DNA from: Aquicella siphonis
GTDB taxonomy: Bacteria; Pseudomonadota; Gammaproteobacteria; DSM-16500
Direction: 5' to 3'
DNA: 64,000 bases
Assembly (NCBI RefSeq): GCF_902459485.1
Contig: NZ_LR699120.1
Location: 1-64,000 of the forward strand
The stretch's first letter is position 1, and every line of letters starts with the position of its first letter. Positions 43,467 to 52,158 of the stretch are shown one piece after another. Below the pieces are notes generated by a model that saw only the letters and a list, made by a program, of their open reading frames with translations, did no database searches and had not been told where the DNA came from. Made by a program: the position numbers and the translations under genes.

Positions 43467-45512
43467 TTATAAAGTGACGGCTGGCTTTCTTCTTTCCAGG
43501 CCGGGCGTGGTTTTCTCCAGCATGAGCTCAAATGCCGTTCTGGCCGCTTCATCGTGCTCGATGAGCGCGCGGTAAACAGATTCATTTTTAATCTCCAGAC
43601 CTGATCCGGGCCGGTACACGGCGTAAGCGTGATTATCGTAATCATTGATGTCGTGGATTTCCTGGCCGGGATCGACGAAGACGATTTCCTTGTTGCCATA
43701 ATCCTTGAGAAAATGGTCAACGGTCGCGGGCAAGGATATTTTATCAGGGTCAGGATACATTGTATCCGGAGAGGTGGCGGATGTGTTGACATGAGATTTT
43801 TTGACAAATTCCAATAAACCAGGCAGGTTGCACACGATTACTTTTTCGTGATGACAATGAAAGATAGCAATCAGCGCGGAGCCTTTTGCTGACTTATGGA
43901 TGATTTCATAAGTATCGTGCAAGGTCATGACGATGTCTTTTCCGCCATGTTTATCAAGAATACGCGGAGCGGTTTTGCTGGTGAGTGACTGACTTCCCAA
44001 CACGGCTGAAACCGGCGGTAATCGTTCTTTTTTATCCTGATAACGCTCATAATTTCCTTTGACAGCCAGCGCTGGCGGATAAGAGGTCATCGCCACCCTG
44101 ACTTTACCGCCTAATTTTGTGCCGGTGATGAGTTCATCATCGGTCGGTGCAACGGCTTCCATGAAAACATGAGGCGCGGAACCATGTTGTTCGACTTTTT
44201 TTCCGATCAGCCGTATGGACAAATCCGTTATTAGCCGGGCTTCATCCTGAGTCAGCAAACCTCTTGTGATGGCGTCGTTTCCAATGTACGGATCATCAAG
44301 CAATAGCAATCGAAAAGTGTCGGTGCTGATTCTCGCGAAATCAGTAAGCGATAAACCATATTTAGACTTGAATTCGGCAGCGAATTGTTTGGCGACGGAT
44401 GATTTTCCGGTCGCGATTCCGCCCGCCATGACTTGAGTCAGACGGTGATGCGCCGGGAATTGAGGTAACAGCAGGATTTGTTGACGGTCTTCGCCATGCG
44501 GATCCAACGCGGTCAAATGCTGAATTAATAATTCCTGATGTATGGTTTCTGTAATGATTTTTTGTATGGTTTCTTCGTAGATATTACGGAGAAAATCATC
44601 CATGACAATTTTGGTTGCCAGATGCTTAATGATGTGGGCATCGTATCCCTTGCTGGCGAGACGCTGCATAATGATGTTTCTGACACCCAGATAATGCTGC
44701 GCCCTTGGGTCATCGGAAAATTCAGTGCGTTGGTGCCGGTGAGCCAGGTCATGAACAAGTGCTTCGTTTTCTTCAGCGAGCTCTAGAAACAGTTTATGAT
44801 TTTGAGCGATGTTAGGCTGTATCAATTTATACAGTTTCTTGCAGGTATTGAGATAATCGGCATCATCTTCGGTCTTGATTTCTGTTGCGACCATTGCGCC
44901 AAGATATTGCAAGCCCATTCGTTCTGGTTTGAATACAACAAGATCTTTAGCCGCACGGTTTTGCTGTTCGGGGTTTTTTCCTCCAATTGCACGATAGATA
45001 GCGCGGACTTCACGCAGACACCGCGTGATATACTGCGGATTGGCGAGGGTAAATTGAAGGTCTGATGGTAATTTGAAGTTATCATCTTCCAGTATGTCGC
45101 TGATACGAAAAGGCGAAGTTGTATGATGCCAGGCGTGTACAGAATAATGGCGTTTTGCCATAAAAAATGGCGACGATAAAACGCTTGAGCTGCCGGGGCG
45201 GCGGGTTGAAACACGAGGTTTGGCTGGCGGTTGCTCCGGGGGCGTAGATTTTCGCTCAGGTTCGGGTGCGCTGCTGACAGTGACGACATTCCATCCGGGT
45301 ACGGCTACAGAAGTAAACCCGGGTAAATCCAGTGGCCTTGGCATTTGGATGCGGGGATCCGCGACGCGGGGCTTGCTCTTGCGGGCAGGTTTCGGTGCGC
45401 TGGCAGGTTTTGCTGGGGGCAAAGGATTAATTGGTTTTATGGCAGGGGCAGGATGCGAAGGATTTGCCCGCGTCCTTACGCTTCCAATAAGGGAGATAAA
45501 CCGATTGCGCAT
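43467..45512 (-). CDS. large protein with zeta-toxin-like P-loop kinase domain
   Basis: 681 aa. Residues 20-105 are proline/lysine/arginine-rich and probably disordered. Residues about 130-340 are helical with no recognised family. Residues about 355-600 carry a P-loop, MAGGIATGKSS (363-372), followed by RISTDTFRLL (D398 region) and HVFMEAVAPTD, an order that recalls zeta toxins and related small-molecule kinases. No signal peptide or membrane segment. GAGG lies seven bases before the ATG. The layout (soluble, large, disordered N-terminus) is like that of translocated effectors, but no secretion signal was proven. Confidence 0.6.
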   Translation of the reverse strand: MRNRFISLIGSVRTRANPSHPAPAIKPINPLPPAKPASAPKPARKSKPRVADPRIQMPRPLDLPGFTSVAVPGWNVVTVSSAPEPERKSTPPEQPPAKPRVSTRRPGSSSVLSSPFFMAKRHYSVHAWHHTTSPFRISDILEDDNFKLPSDLQFTLANPQYITRCLREVRAIYRAIGGKNPEQQNRAAKDLVVFKPERMGLQYLGAMVATEIKTEDDADYLNTCKKLYKLIQPNIAQNHKLFLELAEENEALVHDLAHRHQRTEFSDDPRAQHYLGVRNIIMQRLASKGYDAHIIKHLATKIVMDDFLRNIYEETIQKIITETIHQELLIQHLTALDPHGEDRQQILLLPQFPAHHRLTQVMAGGIATGKSSVAKQFAAEFKSKYGLSLTDFARISTDTFRLLLLDDPYIGNDAITRGLLTQDEARLITDLSIRLIGKKVEQHGSAPHVFMEAVAPTDDELITGTKLGGKVRVAMTSYPPALAVKGNYERYQDKKERLPPVSAVLGSQSLTSKTAPRILDKHGGKDIVMTLHDTYEIIHKSAKGSALIAIFHCHHEKVIVCNLPGLLEFVKKSHVNTSATSPDTMYPDPDKISLPATVDHFLKDYGNKEIVFVDPGQEIHDINDYDNHAYAVYRPGSGLEIKNESVYRALIEHDEAARTAFELMLEKTTPGLERRKPAVTL

Positions 45513-45706
45513 GCACGTGCCTCGTTTTGCCTTAAATGTCTGTATTAATTTTGGGCAAAATGATAAATCATGAAGCTTAAGAGAGCCTTAAATAAATGGA
45601 TATGCCATTGAGATTGTTGGGCCATGTGGAATAATGGGCATCATGAATGTACAGGCGAATATATAATACAATGAATAATTGAATATTTTAAAATGACAGG
45701 GTGTAT

Positions 45707-47062
45707 ATGTCCCCACGCATAGTTGAACTCATCCCCTATCAGCAAGCCTGGTCTTCTCTTTATCTGACTGAGTCAGGGCTGTTACGCCAGACTTTGAGCT
45801 CGAGGCTGCGATCTGTTTATCACATAGGAAGCACTGCCATTCCTGGAATGGCCGCGAAACCAGTGATAGATATCCTCGTGGAATATGCGTGTCTGGATGA
45901 TATGCATGCGATTGAACAAGCCTTGGCCGCCCTGGGCTATGATTGTCTGAGGAAAAATATAGTACCGCATACGAGTTTTTTTACTTCGAAACAGAATGAG
46001 GCTGTCCGCTATCATTTGCATCTGTTTCCTGAAGGTGATCCGCAAGTAAAACGACATGTCGCGTTTCGCGATTATCTTATCCGGCACCCGCAAGAGTATG
46101 ACCGGTATCAGCGATTAAAACAGCAATTGGCGGCCCGCTACCGTGACAATATTCATGAGTATGTCAAAAACAAGAGCCAGACCATTCAAGATATAGACAG
46201 CAAGGCAAAGCGCTGGATAGAGCAGCGAATCCGATTTTTACCGCCTGACCCCCGGGCTCTAATCAAAGAATGGACGCAAGATAAAATACTCCTGGCGATG
46301 GAAGCAAATCTAAATGTGCATATGACACATTTTTCTCAATACATGAAAACAGTGCAATTGATACGCGTCCCGGATTTTACCATCGTCAATTCCGGGTTGC
46401 AGGATGATACATTTAATTATGTCGTGCGGGCGGATTTCAGCGCGCGGGATGCATGCAGTAAAATCAGGGAAGTAAATTCGTATTTTGACCATGGCAGTTT
46501 GCCATTTACCTGGTGGGTTAGTCCCCATGATCAGCCGCGCGATTTGGCATGTTATCTGGAGCGATCGGGATATCAGAATACCGAAAATAATCCGGCCATG
46601 TGGCTGGATCTTGAATCCTGGCATGGTGACCTCAGCGGACAACGGCTGCGGCCGCCGGCCGAATTATCGATTGTCCGGGCCCTGGATCAACAGACATTAC
46701 TGGATTTTGCCCGCGTACTGAATGCTTCCCCGTCAGCTTTTGATCAATATTATATCTGGCTAGCGGAAGTGATTTCTGCAGAGGATCCGATTGAATATTA
46801 TGTGGGATATGTTGACAATAAACCCGTTGTGCGCGGCCTGGCTTGTTATTATGCTGGCGTTGCCGGATTATATTGGCTGTCTGTGCCGGTTGCATACCGA
46901 AGAAGGGGCTACGGGACTGCCATGCAGCAGTTTCGCTTGATGCGAGCCAAGGAAATGGGATATCGAATGGCCGTGCTGCAAGCGTCGCAGGAAGGGTTTC
47001 CCTTATATAAACGTCTCGGGTATAAAGAATGCGGTTTATTCAGAGAATACAAGTTGAAATGA
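45707..47062 (+). CDS. GrpB-family nucleotidyltransferase fused to GNAT acetyltransferase
   Basis: 451 aa. Residues about 5-165 match GrpB/UPF0157 nucleotidyltransferase-like proteins (VYHIGSTAIPGMAAKPVIDILVE, then LHLFPEGDPQVKRHVAFRDYL). Residues about 210-451 are a GNAT domain with the acetyl-CoA loop RRRGYGTAM at about 401-409 and the C-terminal LYKRLGYKE. GrpB domains are often associated with CoaE or GNAT partners. Reaction and substrate unknown. ATG 45707 has AGGG upstream. The next gene follows after 15 bases. Confidence 0.82.
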   Translation: MSPRIVELIPYQQAWSSLYLTESGLLRQTLSSRLRSVYHIGSTAIPGMAAKPVIDILVEYACLDDMHAIEQALAALGYDCLRKNIVPHTSFFTSKQNEAVRYHLHLFPEGDPQVKRHVAFRDYLIRHPQEYDRYQRLKQQLAARYRDNIHEYVKNKSQTIQDIDSKAKRWIEQRIRFLPPDPRALIKEWTQDKILLAMEANLNVHMTHFSQYMKTVQLIRVPDFTIVNSGLQDDTFNYVVRADFSARDACSKIREVNSYFDHGSLPFTWWVSPHDQPRDLACYLERSGYQNTENNPAMWLDLESWHGDLSGQRLRPPAELSIVRALDQQTLLDFARVLNASPSAFDQYYIWLAEVISAEDPIEYYVGYVDNKPVVRGLACYYAGVAGLYWLSVPVAYRRRGYGTAMQQFRLMRAKEMGYRMAVLQASQEGFPLYKRLGYKECGLFREYKLK

Positions 47063-47077
47063 AGCAGTAAGGTTGAC

Positions 47078-47788
47078 ATGCATATACATTATATTATCCA
47101 TGCTCCATTTGAAAAATTGGGGACGATTGAAAGCTGGATAAACAAAAACCAATTTTCCGTGTCCGGCACCCATGTTTATCGTGGTGAAGACTTGCCTGCT
47201 GTTGAGGATTTTGACTTCCTTATTATCATGGGCGGGCCGCAAAGCGCCCTGATGCTGGAAAAATTTCCTTACCTGCAAGCCGAGGTCGATCTTATCCAGT
47301 CAGCAATTGCTGCAAACAAGGCTATTCTGGGGATTTGTCTGGGTGCCCAATTGCTTGGAATTGCATTGGGCGCGAAGGCTGAGCCCAGCCCGCATCGGGA
47401 AATCGGAGTCTATCCTGTTGAGGCCACTCCGGAAGCGTCATCGGATCCATTATTCAAGCAATTTCCTGGGCAGTTTGATGTTATGCACTGGCATAGTGAC
47501 ATGCCCGGGCTGCCGGATAAGGCTGTCTTGCTGGCAAAAAGTGCCGGCTGTCCTAGACAGGCTTTCCGTTATGGTGACAGGGTTTATGGATTTCAGTTTC
47601 ACCTGGAGTTGACACCCGAAAACATCAAGGAAATGGTGAGGCATTGTCAGAACGAGTTATCTCCCGGCAAGTATGTTCAAAAGAGTGAAGAGTTGATACG
47701 CAGCGACTTATCCGGCATTAATCTGAAAATGCATAAGGCTCTGGATCATCTCGCGGATTGTATGCAAGCAGGCAAATCAGTTCGATAA
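47078..47788 (+). CDS. class I glutamine amidotransferase-like protein
   Basis: 236 aa. The catalytic cysteine is in LGICLGAQLLG (C87), with the histidine/glutamate pair in YGFQFHLELTPEN; oxyanion-side MGGPQSA is present. The family includes GuaA-like stand-alone amidotransferases of unknown acceptor (YfeJ group). The glutamine-hydrolysing triad appears complete. It follows the GrpB-GNAT gene closely. Confidence 0.85.
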   Translation: MHIHYIIHAPFEKLGTIESWINKNQFSVSGTHVYRGEDLPAVEDFDFLIIMGGPQSALMLEKFPYLQAEVDLIQSAIAANKAILGICLGAQLLGIALGAKAEPSPHREIGVYPVEATPEASSDPLFKQFPGQFDVMHWHSDMPGLPDKAVLLAKSAGCPRQAFRYGDRVYGFQFHLELTPENIKEMVRHCQNELSPGKYVQKSEELIRSDLSGINLKMHKALDHLADCMQAGKSVR

Positions 47789-47857
47789 GAAGTCTGCCTC
47801 ATAAATGTGATTCGGGTAAAAATGCAATTATCTGGAAAAAAAGAAGAGAGTATCGAT

Positions 47858-49009
47858 ATGAGAAAAATGATCAAGACAATATCCACTATCCTGTTATCGA
47901 CGATATCATTTGGAGTGATGGCTGAAAATGCGCCTGATCAGCCTGATGAATGGGTGCAAAAAACCATTACCTCTTTCATGTCCAGGAATCATATTCCAGG
48001 TGTCGCGGTGGAATTATATACTGACGGCAAATTGAATGAATATTATTTTGGCTATGCTGATCGTGATAAAAAAGAACCTGTTACCCGAAAAACCATTTTC
48101 GAAATAGGATCGGTTTCCAAAATCATGGCCAGCCTGCTGCTGGCCCAGGAAGTGGATTGGGCTAAAATGAGTTTTAACGATCCTGTTACAAAATATATTA
48201 AGGATTTGCCGGAAAGTTATAAAAAAATCAAATTACAAGACTTGGCGACTCACACATCGGGGTTGCCATTCGATCTGCCTGCAGCAGTCAGCACCCCGGA
48301 TGAACTGAAGCAATATCTGGATACCTATACGCCTGATTCGGATCCCGGTGAGGAATGGATTTATTCCAATGTTGGTATCGGACTGCTGGGCAATGCGCTT
48401 GAAAAGTCTACGGAACGAGATTTCGATGATCTATATCGCCGTCATATCCTGAATCCGTTGAAAATGGTAACCGGTATTTCCGTTCCCAAAACACTGGCGA
48501 AGTACTATGCAACAGGTTATGACAAAAATGGCGATGCCGCTCCTCATATGACAGCCGGATTGTTTCCCGCTGCTGCGGCAGTCAAAGCTTCCGCAGCGGA
48601 TATGCAGCGGTTTCTCAGCGCGGCAATCGGGTTGCCAGGCACACCGCCGCGTGTCTTTTATCCCATGCGCATGACGCAATCTGTGTATGTGAAAATGGGC
48701 GGTGATTATCAGGGATTAGGGTGGCAGATTCACAAAATTGAAGATGAAGACGTTGCAGGTCTGCTTAAAGTATCTGACGCCAAAGATTTTGGCCCCATAG
48801 ACGTACAGGAAATTTATAGCAGACCGCCTTATAATGGCGACGCACTGATTGACAAGACCGGCGCAACAAACGGTTTTCGCGCTTATATCGCTGTGATACC
48901 TAACAAAAAATCGGGTATTGTCATCTTGACTAACAAATATGTTCCCAACAGCGCGATTGTAAAAACTGCCAGGGAAATATTGTTCAAGTCAACCAAATTG
49001 ATGTCATAA
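47858..49009 (+). CDS. class C beta-lactamase (AmpC-like)
   Basis: 383 aa with a signal peptide (STILLSTISFGVMA). The serine is in SVSK at 85-88, YSN at 169-171 and KTG at 333-335: the three class C motifs in the right order and spacing. GLGWQ near residue 286 is also AmpC-like. It would hydrolyse cephalosporins in the periplasm; a related peptidase/esterase function is the alternative. ATG 47858 is chosen over 47807 because the signal peptide starts there. No ampR regulator is adjacent. Confidence 0.85.
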   Translation: MRKMIKTISTILLSTISFGVMAENAPDQPDEWVQKTITSFMSRNHIPGVAVELYTDGKLNEYYFGYADRDKKEPVTRKTIFEIGSVSKIMASLLLAQEVDWAKMSFNDPVTKYIKDLPESYKKIKLQDLATHTSGLPFDLPAAVSTPDELKQYLDTYTPDSDPGEEWIYSNVGIGLLGNALEKSTERDFDDLYRRHILNPLKMVTGISVPKTLAKYYATGYDKNGDAAPHMTAGLFPAAAAVKASAADMQRFLSAAIGLPGTPPRVFYPMRMTQSVYVKMGGDYQGLGWQIHKIEDEDVAGLLKVSDAKDFGPIDVQEIYSRPPYNGDALIDKTGATNGFRAYIAVIPNKKSGIVILTNKYVPNSAIVKTAREILFKSTKLMS

Positions 49010-49124
49010 ATGTGCCTGAATGGGTAATATTACGCTTTTACTCTCAACCAGGAGAGAAAAGTGGGATTTCAGGATTCAATATTTGGAAAGCAGTATCTCT
49101 GCTTTCTAATCAAAGGAGAAGCGC

Positions 49125-49508
49125 ATGCCCTGGGCGCATTTGCGTGAAGTTATAAAAAAATATATTTCAGCGTATAACCATTTTGATATCGATGGAATGA
49201 TGGAATGTTTCGCTGATGAATGTGTTTTCGCGGCTATTTCCGGCGGCAGTTGTTCGATATCTTGTCAAGGCAAATCACAAGTTCGCGAATTGGCGGCACA
49301 AAGTGCCATGTATTTTCTCGATCGCAAGCAGCAGGTTAAGAACTGGATTTTAAGTGATAATCAGGCAGCCATAGAAATACAATATCGGGCAACGCTGAAA
49401 AAAGACTTGCCCAACGGCCTAAAAGCCGGGGAAGAATTGAATTTGCTGGGTGTGTCCGTTTTCCGCTTCGAGAACGACAAGATTATTGAACTCAGGGATT
49501 ATAATTGA
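49125..49508 (+). CDS. SnoaL/NTF2-like protein
   Basis: 127 aa. The YISAYNHFDIDGMMECFADECVF start and the strand-rich end (LNLLGVSVFRFENDKIIELRDY) fit the SnoaL-like/NTF2 fold. Such proteins are small polyketide-cyclase-like or binding proteins; no catalytic residue can be assigned. AAGGAG is seven bases before the ATG. The queuosine-transporter gene starts 11 bases downstream. Confidence 0.75.
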   Translation: MPWAHLREVIKKYISAYNHFDIDGMMECFADECVFAAISGGSCSISCQGKSQVRELAAQSAMYFLDRKQQVKNWILSDNQAAIEIQYRATLKKDLPNGLKAGEELNLLGVSVFRFENDKIIELRDYN

Positions 49509-49518
49509 CGTCTTCGTC

Positions 49519-50253
49519 ATGAAAAATCTGAACATACAATCCAATAACCTATGGCTGCTGACTTTGAGTTATTCCACCATCATCGTCATCGCCAATTGGT
49601 TTGATGCCCGCCTGATTAAAATTGTGAACTTGGTTACAGATGCCGGGACGCTCATTTTCCCGCTGACATTTTTATTATCCGATTTGATTACGGAGGTTTA
49701 CGGATATAAATATGCCCGACGGGCAATCTGGTGCGGATTTCTGTTTAATGGCTTATTCATTGTGTATGGGCAGATTGTGATTCATTTGCCGGGCCCTGAT
49801 TATCCAAATAACAATGCGCTATTCGATGCGGTAATGACCATGAATACGAGAGTATTACTGGCTTCCGCAATCAGTTACATATGCGCTGAACCTTTAAATT
49901 CCATCATCATGGCAAAACTCAAACTGCGCTGGCAGGGGCGCGCCATGGGGGCAAGATTCATTGCATCTACGGTGGCTGCTTCCGGATTGGATAGTTGGAT
50001 ATTTGGAATAATCGCATTTTACGGCATGATTCAGATCGAACATCTGCTCTCCCTGATCCTGACAATGTGGCTGATTAAGGTGATGGTGGAAATCACGGGG
50101 CTGCCAATATCCGTGTCTCTTGCTGCCGCGCTCAAGCGCGTGGAAAAGCTGGATGTTTATGATTTACATACGAAATTTGGCATCTTCAGCCTGGATACAC
50201 ACTACACGTCCGGCGAAAATCGCTATCTTAAAGCGCCAGGGAAAACGGATTGA
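49519..50253 (+). CDS. queuosine precursor transporter (VUT/YhhQ family)
   Basis: 244 aa with about six helices. TDAGTLIFPLTFLLSDLITEVYGYKYARR is the conserved signature of YhhQ/QueT-type preQ0/preQ1 importers, with EPLNSIIMAKLK and the TVAASGLDSWIFGIIAFYG segments further on. Import of preQ0/preQ1 feeds tRNA queuosine synthesis together with queC elsewhere in the window. Starts at ATG 49519. Its 3' end overlaps by 26 bases the end of a paralogue on the opposite strand. Confidence 0.88.
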   Translation: MKNLNIQSNNLWLLTLSYSTIIVIANWFDARLIKIVNLVTDAGTLIFPLTFLLSDLITEVYGYKYARRAIWCGFLFNGLFIVYGQIVIHLPGPDYPNNNALFDAVMTMNTRVLLASAISYICAEPLNSIIMAKLKLRWQGRAMGARFIASTVAASGLDSWIFGIIAFYGMIQIEHLLSLILTMWLIKVMVEITGLPISVSLAAALKRVEKLDVYDLHTKFGIFSLDTHYTSGENRYLKAPGKTD

Positions 50254-51142
50254 ACCGGGTTCCTACATCGTAATAATCAACATTGTCTTTACGTTTCAGA
50301 TAATTTGCCATTTTGTAAGTCAGCGGAATGGCGCAGGCTTCATATATGACTTTAGCGAGATACATGGTGAAAATAATATCCCAGACAGCCGAATAAGGTA
50401 TAAGAGAAAAAAAGGCGATGTGGGTAAAGAGAATGGTGTCAATTCCCACACCTACAGATGTGCTGGCCAGCGCGCGCAGCCATAAATGTCTTCCTGACAT
50501 CAGAATTTTTAATTTGGCCAGTAAGATGGAGTTGGAGAATTCACCAAAAAAATAAGCGACTGTTGAAGCAATAAAAATCCGTGGTGTTGCCTGGTATATA
50601 AGTGCGTAAGCTGCCTGATCGTGCCAATCGGGAGAGGGTGGAAGATAGGTGGTTAGCCAGGCTCCCAGCAAGACGATCAAATTGGCAAAAAGCGCAGACC
50701 AGATGATGCGTCTGCTGATTTTGAAACCATAAACTTCAGTCAGGATGTCATCAAATAGGTAAGTAACCGGAAAAAAAACCAGGCCGGCCGGGAAGGTAAA
50801 ATGACCCACGCTGACCAGTTTGAATGCCGCCAGATTTGATAGGATCAGAAAGGCTGTGAAAAGTGTTCCCACCAGGATAACACTGTCCTTGACGGCTGGT
50901 TTGATATGGTGCAGGCGTGTCAGAAGTTCGATATCCTGAGTCTGTTCAGCTGCATGTAGAGCGGCGATGCGTGAGGCGTCTGCTGGGGAAAACAAGCGCA
51001 GCCAGTCAGGGTGATAAAGTTCTCTGACGGGCAATTCGGTGATCATGCCCTCTTTTACTGCCTGAATTCTTGCTGTTATCACGCCTGCGTGAAATGAATC
51101 CGGATTGCAACTGATGAAGCGGTACTGGTTCACGAGAGCCAC
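50228..51142 (-). CDS. second queuosine precursor transporter with N-terminal extension
   Basis: 304 aa. Residues about 90-304 match the VUT family (GHFTFPAGLVFFPVTYLFDDILTEVYGFKISRR, EFSNSILLAKLK, STSVGVGIDTILFTHIAFF). Residues 1-85 form a charged soluble extension (LYHPDWLRLFSPADASRIAALHAAEQ) that the convergent paralogue lacks. The start is GTG; no Shine-Dalgarno is visible, and a 7-bp hairpin (51142-51159) abuts the start codon. A later ATG (residue 33) would keep about half the extension. It is convergent and overlapping with the plus-strand paralogue. Confidence 0.85.
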   Translation of the reverse strand: MALVNQYRFISCNPDSFHAGVITARIQAVKEGMITELPVRELYHPDWLRLFSPADASRIAALHAAEQTQDIELLTRLHHIKPAVKDSVILVGTLFTAFLILSNLAAFKLVSVGHFTFPAGLVFFPVTYLFDDILTEVYGFKISRRIIWSALFANLIVLLGAWLTTYLPPSPDWHDQAAYALIYQATPRIFIASTVAYFFGEFSNSILLAKLKILMSGRHLWLRALASTSVGVGIDTILFTHIAFFSLIPYSAVWDIIFTMYLAKVIYEACAIPLTYKMANYLKRKDNVDYYDVGTRFNPFSLAL

Positions 51143-51159
51143 TCATTTATTAAAATGAG
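51142..51159 (-). promoter_or_regulatory. hairpin abutting the start of the second transporter
   Basis: CTCATTT/AAATGAG with a 4-nt loop; on the minus-strand mRNA its last base is the first base of the GTG start. It could mask ribosome access. Not a recognisable preQ1 riboswitch. Confidence 0.35.
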
Positions 51160-51330
51160 CGCATTCTAAACAATTTCTAACCGCGCGTCACGTGCAAGCT
51201 CTGGGTGCGGGGATATCAACGACTGAATACCCGGTCACTTTGCTATTTTTCCATCCTGGTGGTAATTTAGCACCCTCTGGTAATCACACTCTTAATACCG
51301 GTAAATAAATTGATCACGGGGATATCACAC

Positions 51331-52071
51331 ATGGCCATCAGCTGTAAGCCTACCGACTATCATGAGCAAGCCGGTTATTTTTCCCGGTTGCCCGAATATT
51401 CCATTGAGTGCGGGACGGATTATCTCGCCGTGAAGGATGCGCCTGCGCTAATTGGCAACTCGGGCCCGGTAAAAACAATACTGGATTTGGGCTGCGGGAC
51501 CGGTCTTGCGACAAGATATCTTAAACGCCATTTTCCAGATGCGGTCGTTATCGGCGCTGACATAAACCAGTCCATGCTGATGCAGGCTAAGTCTTCCGAT
51601 CCGCAGGGTATATATCTGCATCTGCATCAATCGGGCGGTGTGGTCCATTATTCAATCCTGCCCGATACATTTGATGTTGTTGTTTGTTCGTTTGTATTTC
51701 ATGAAAATCAGAAATTGAACGACCTTGAACATTTTCTTCAAAGTGTTTCGTCATTATTGCGTACAAATGGATTACTTCTTGCCTGGGATACTTACAGGAA
51801 CTTGTTGAAGGGCTCCTGGGTGAGTGTGGAAACTCTGTATCCGCAGGCTGGCGAGATACAAGATGGTGAACGTTATTCTGTCAGGCTGTTACCAGCGGGC
51901 GCGGTTGTTTCCGGAAGCTATTGGTCTCCTGAAACTGTACAACAGATCGTGTTGAATCAGTGTTTTCAAAAGACCAGCGTACATTTCCCCGTGATGGAAA
52001 AGGGTACCGGACTGGCTTGGAAAGATGAAACCATCATGGCGCCTTACTATGTTCTTGAGGCGTACAAATAA
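51331..52071 (+). CDS. class I SAM-dependent methyltransferase
   Basis: 246 aa. ILDLGCGTGLATRYLKRHFPDAVVIGADIN contains motif I (LDLGCGTG) and the acidic residue of motif II; DTFDVVVCSFVFHE is the motif IV equivalent. Substrate unknown. ATG 51331 has GGGG upstream; TTG 51310 is less likely. Single gene ended by a terminator. Confidence 0.82.
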   Translation: MAISCKPTDYHEQAGYFSRLPEYSIECGTDYLAVKDAPALIGNSGPVKTILDLGCGTGLATRYLKRHFPDAVVIGADINQSMLMQAKSSDPQGIYLHLHQSGGVVHYSILPDTFDVVVCSFVFHENQKLNDLEHFLQSVSSLLRTNGLLLAWDTYRNLLKGSWVSVETLYPQAGEIQDGERYSVRLLPAGAVVSGSYWSPETVQQIVLNQCFQKTSVHFPVMEKGTGLAWKDETIMAPYYVLEAYK

Positions 52072-52137
52072 CCAGGCTGACCCGGAGCGTGACATATTTC
52101 CTGTCTGTCATTAGACGAGTGCGCTTTTTCCCTCTTC

Positions 52138-52158
52138 AACCGCAGCCGGCGGTTTTTT
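52138..52158 (+). terminator. Rho-independent terminator of the methyltransferase gene
   Basis: AACCGC (52138-52143) pairs with GCGGTT (52149-52154), followed by T-run at 52153-52158. It reaches into the stop codon of the convergent MATE gene. Confidence 0.7.
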
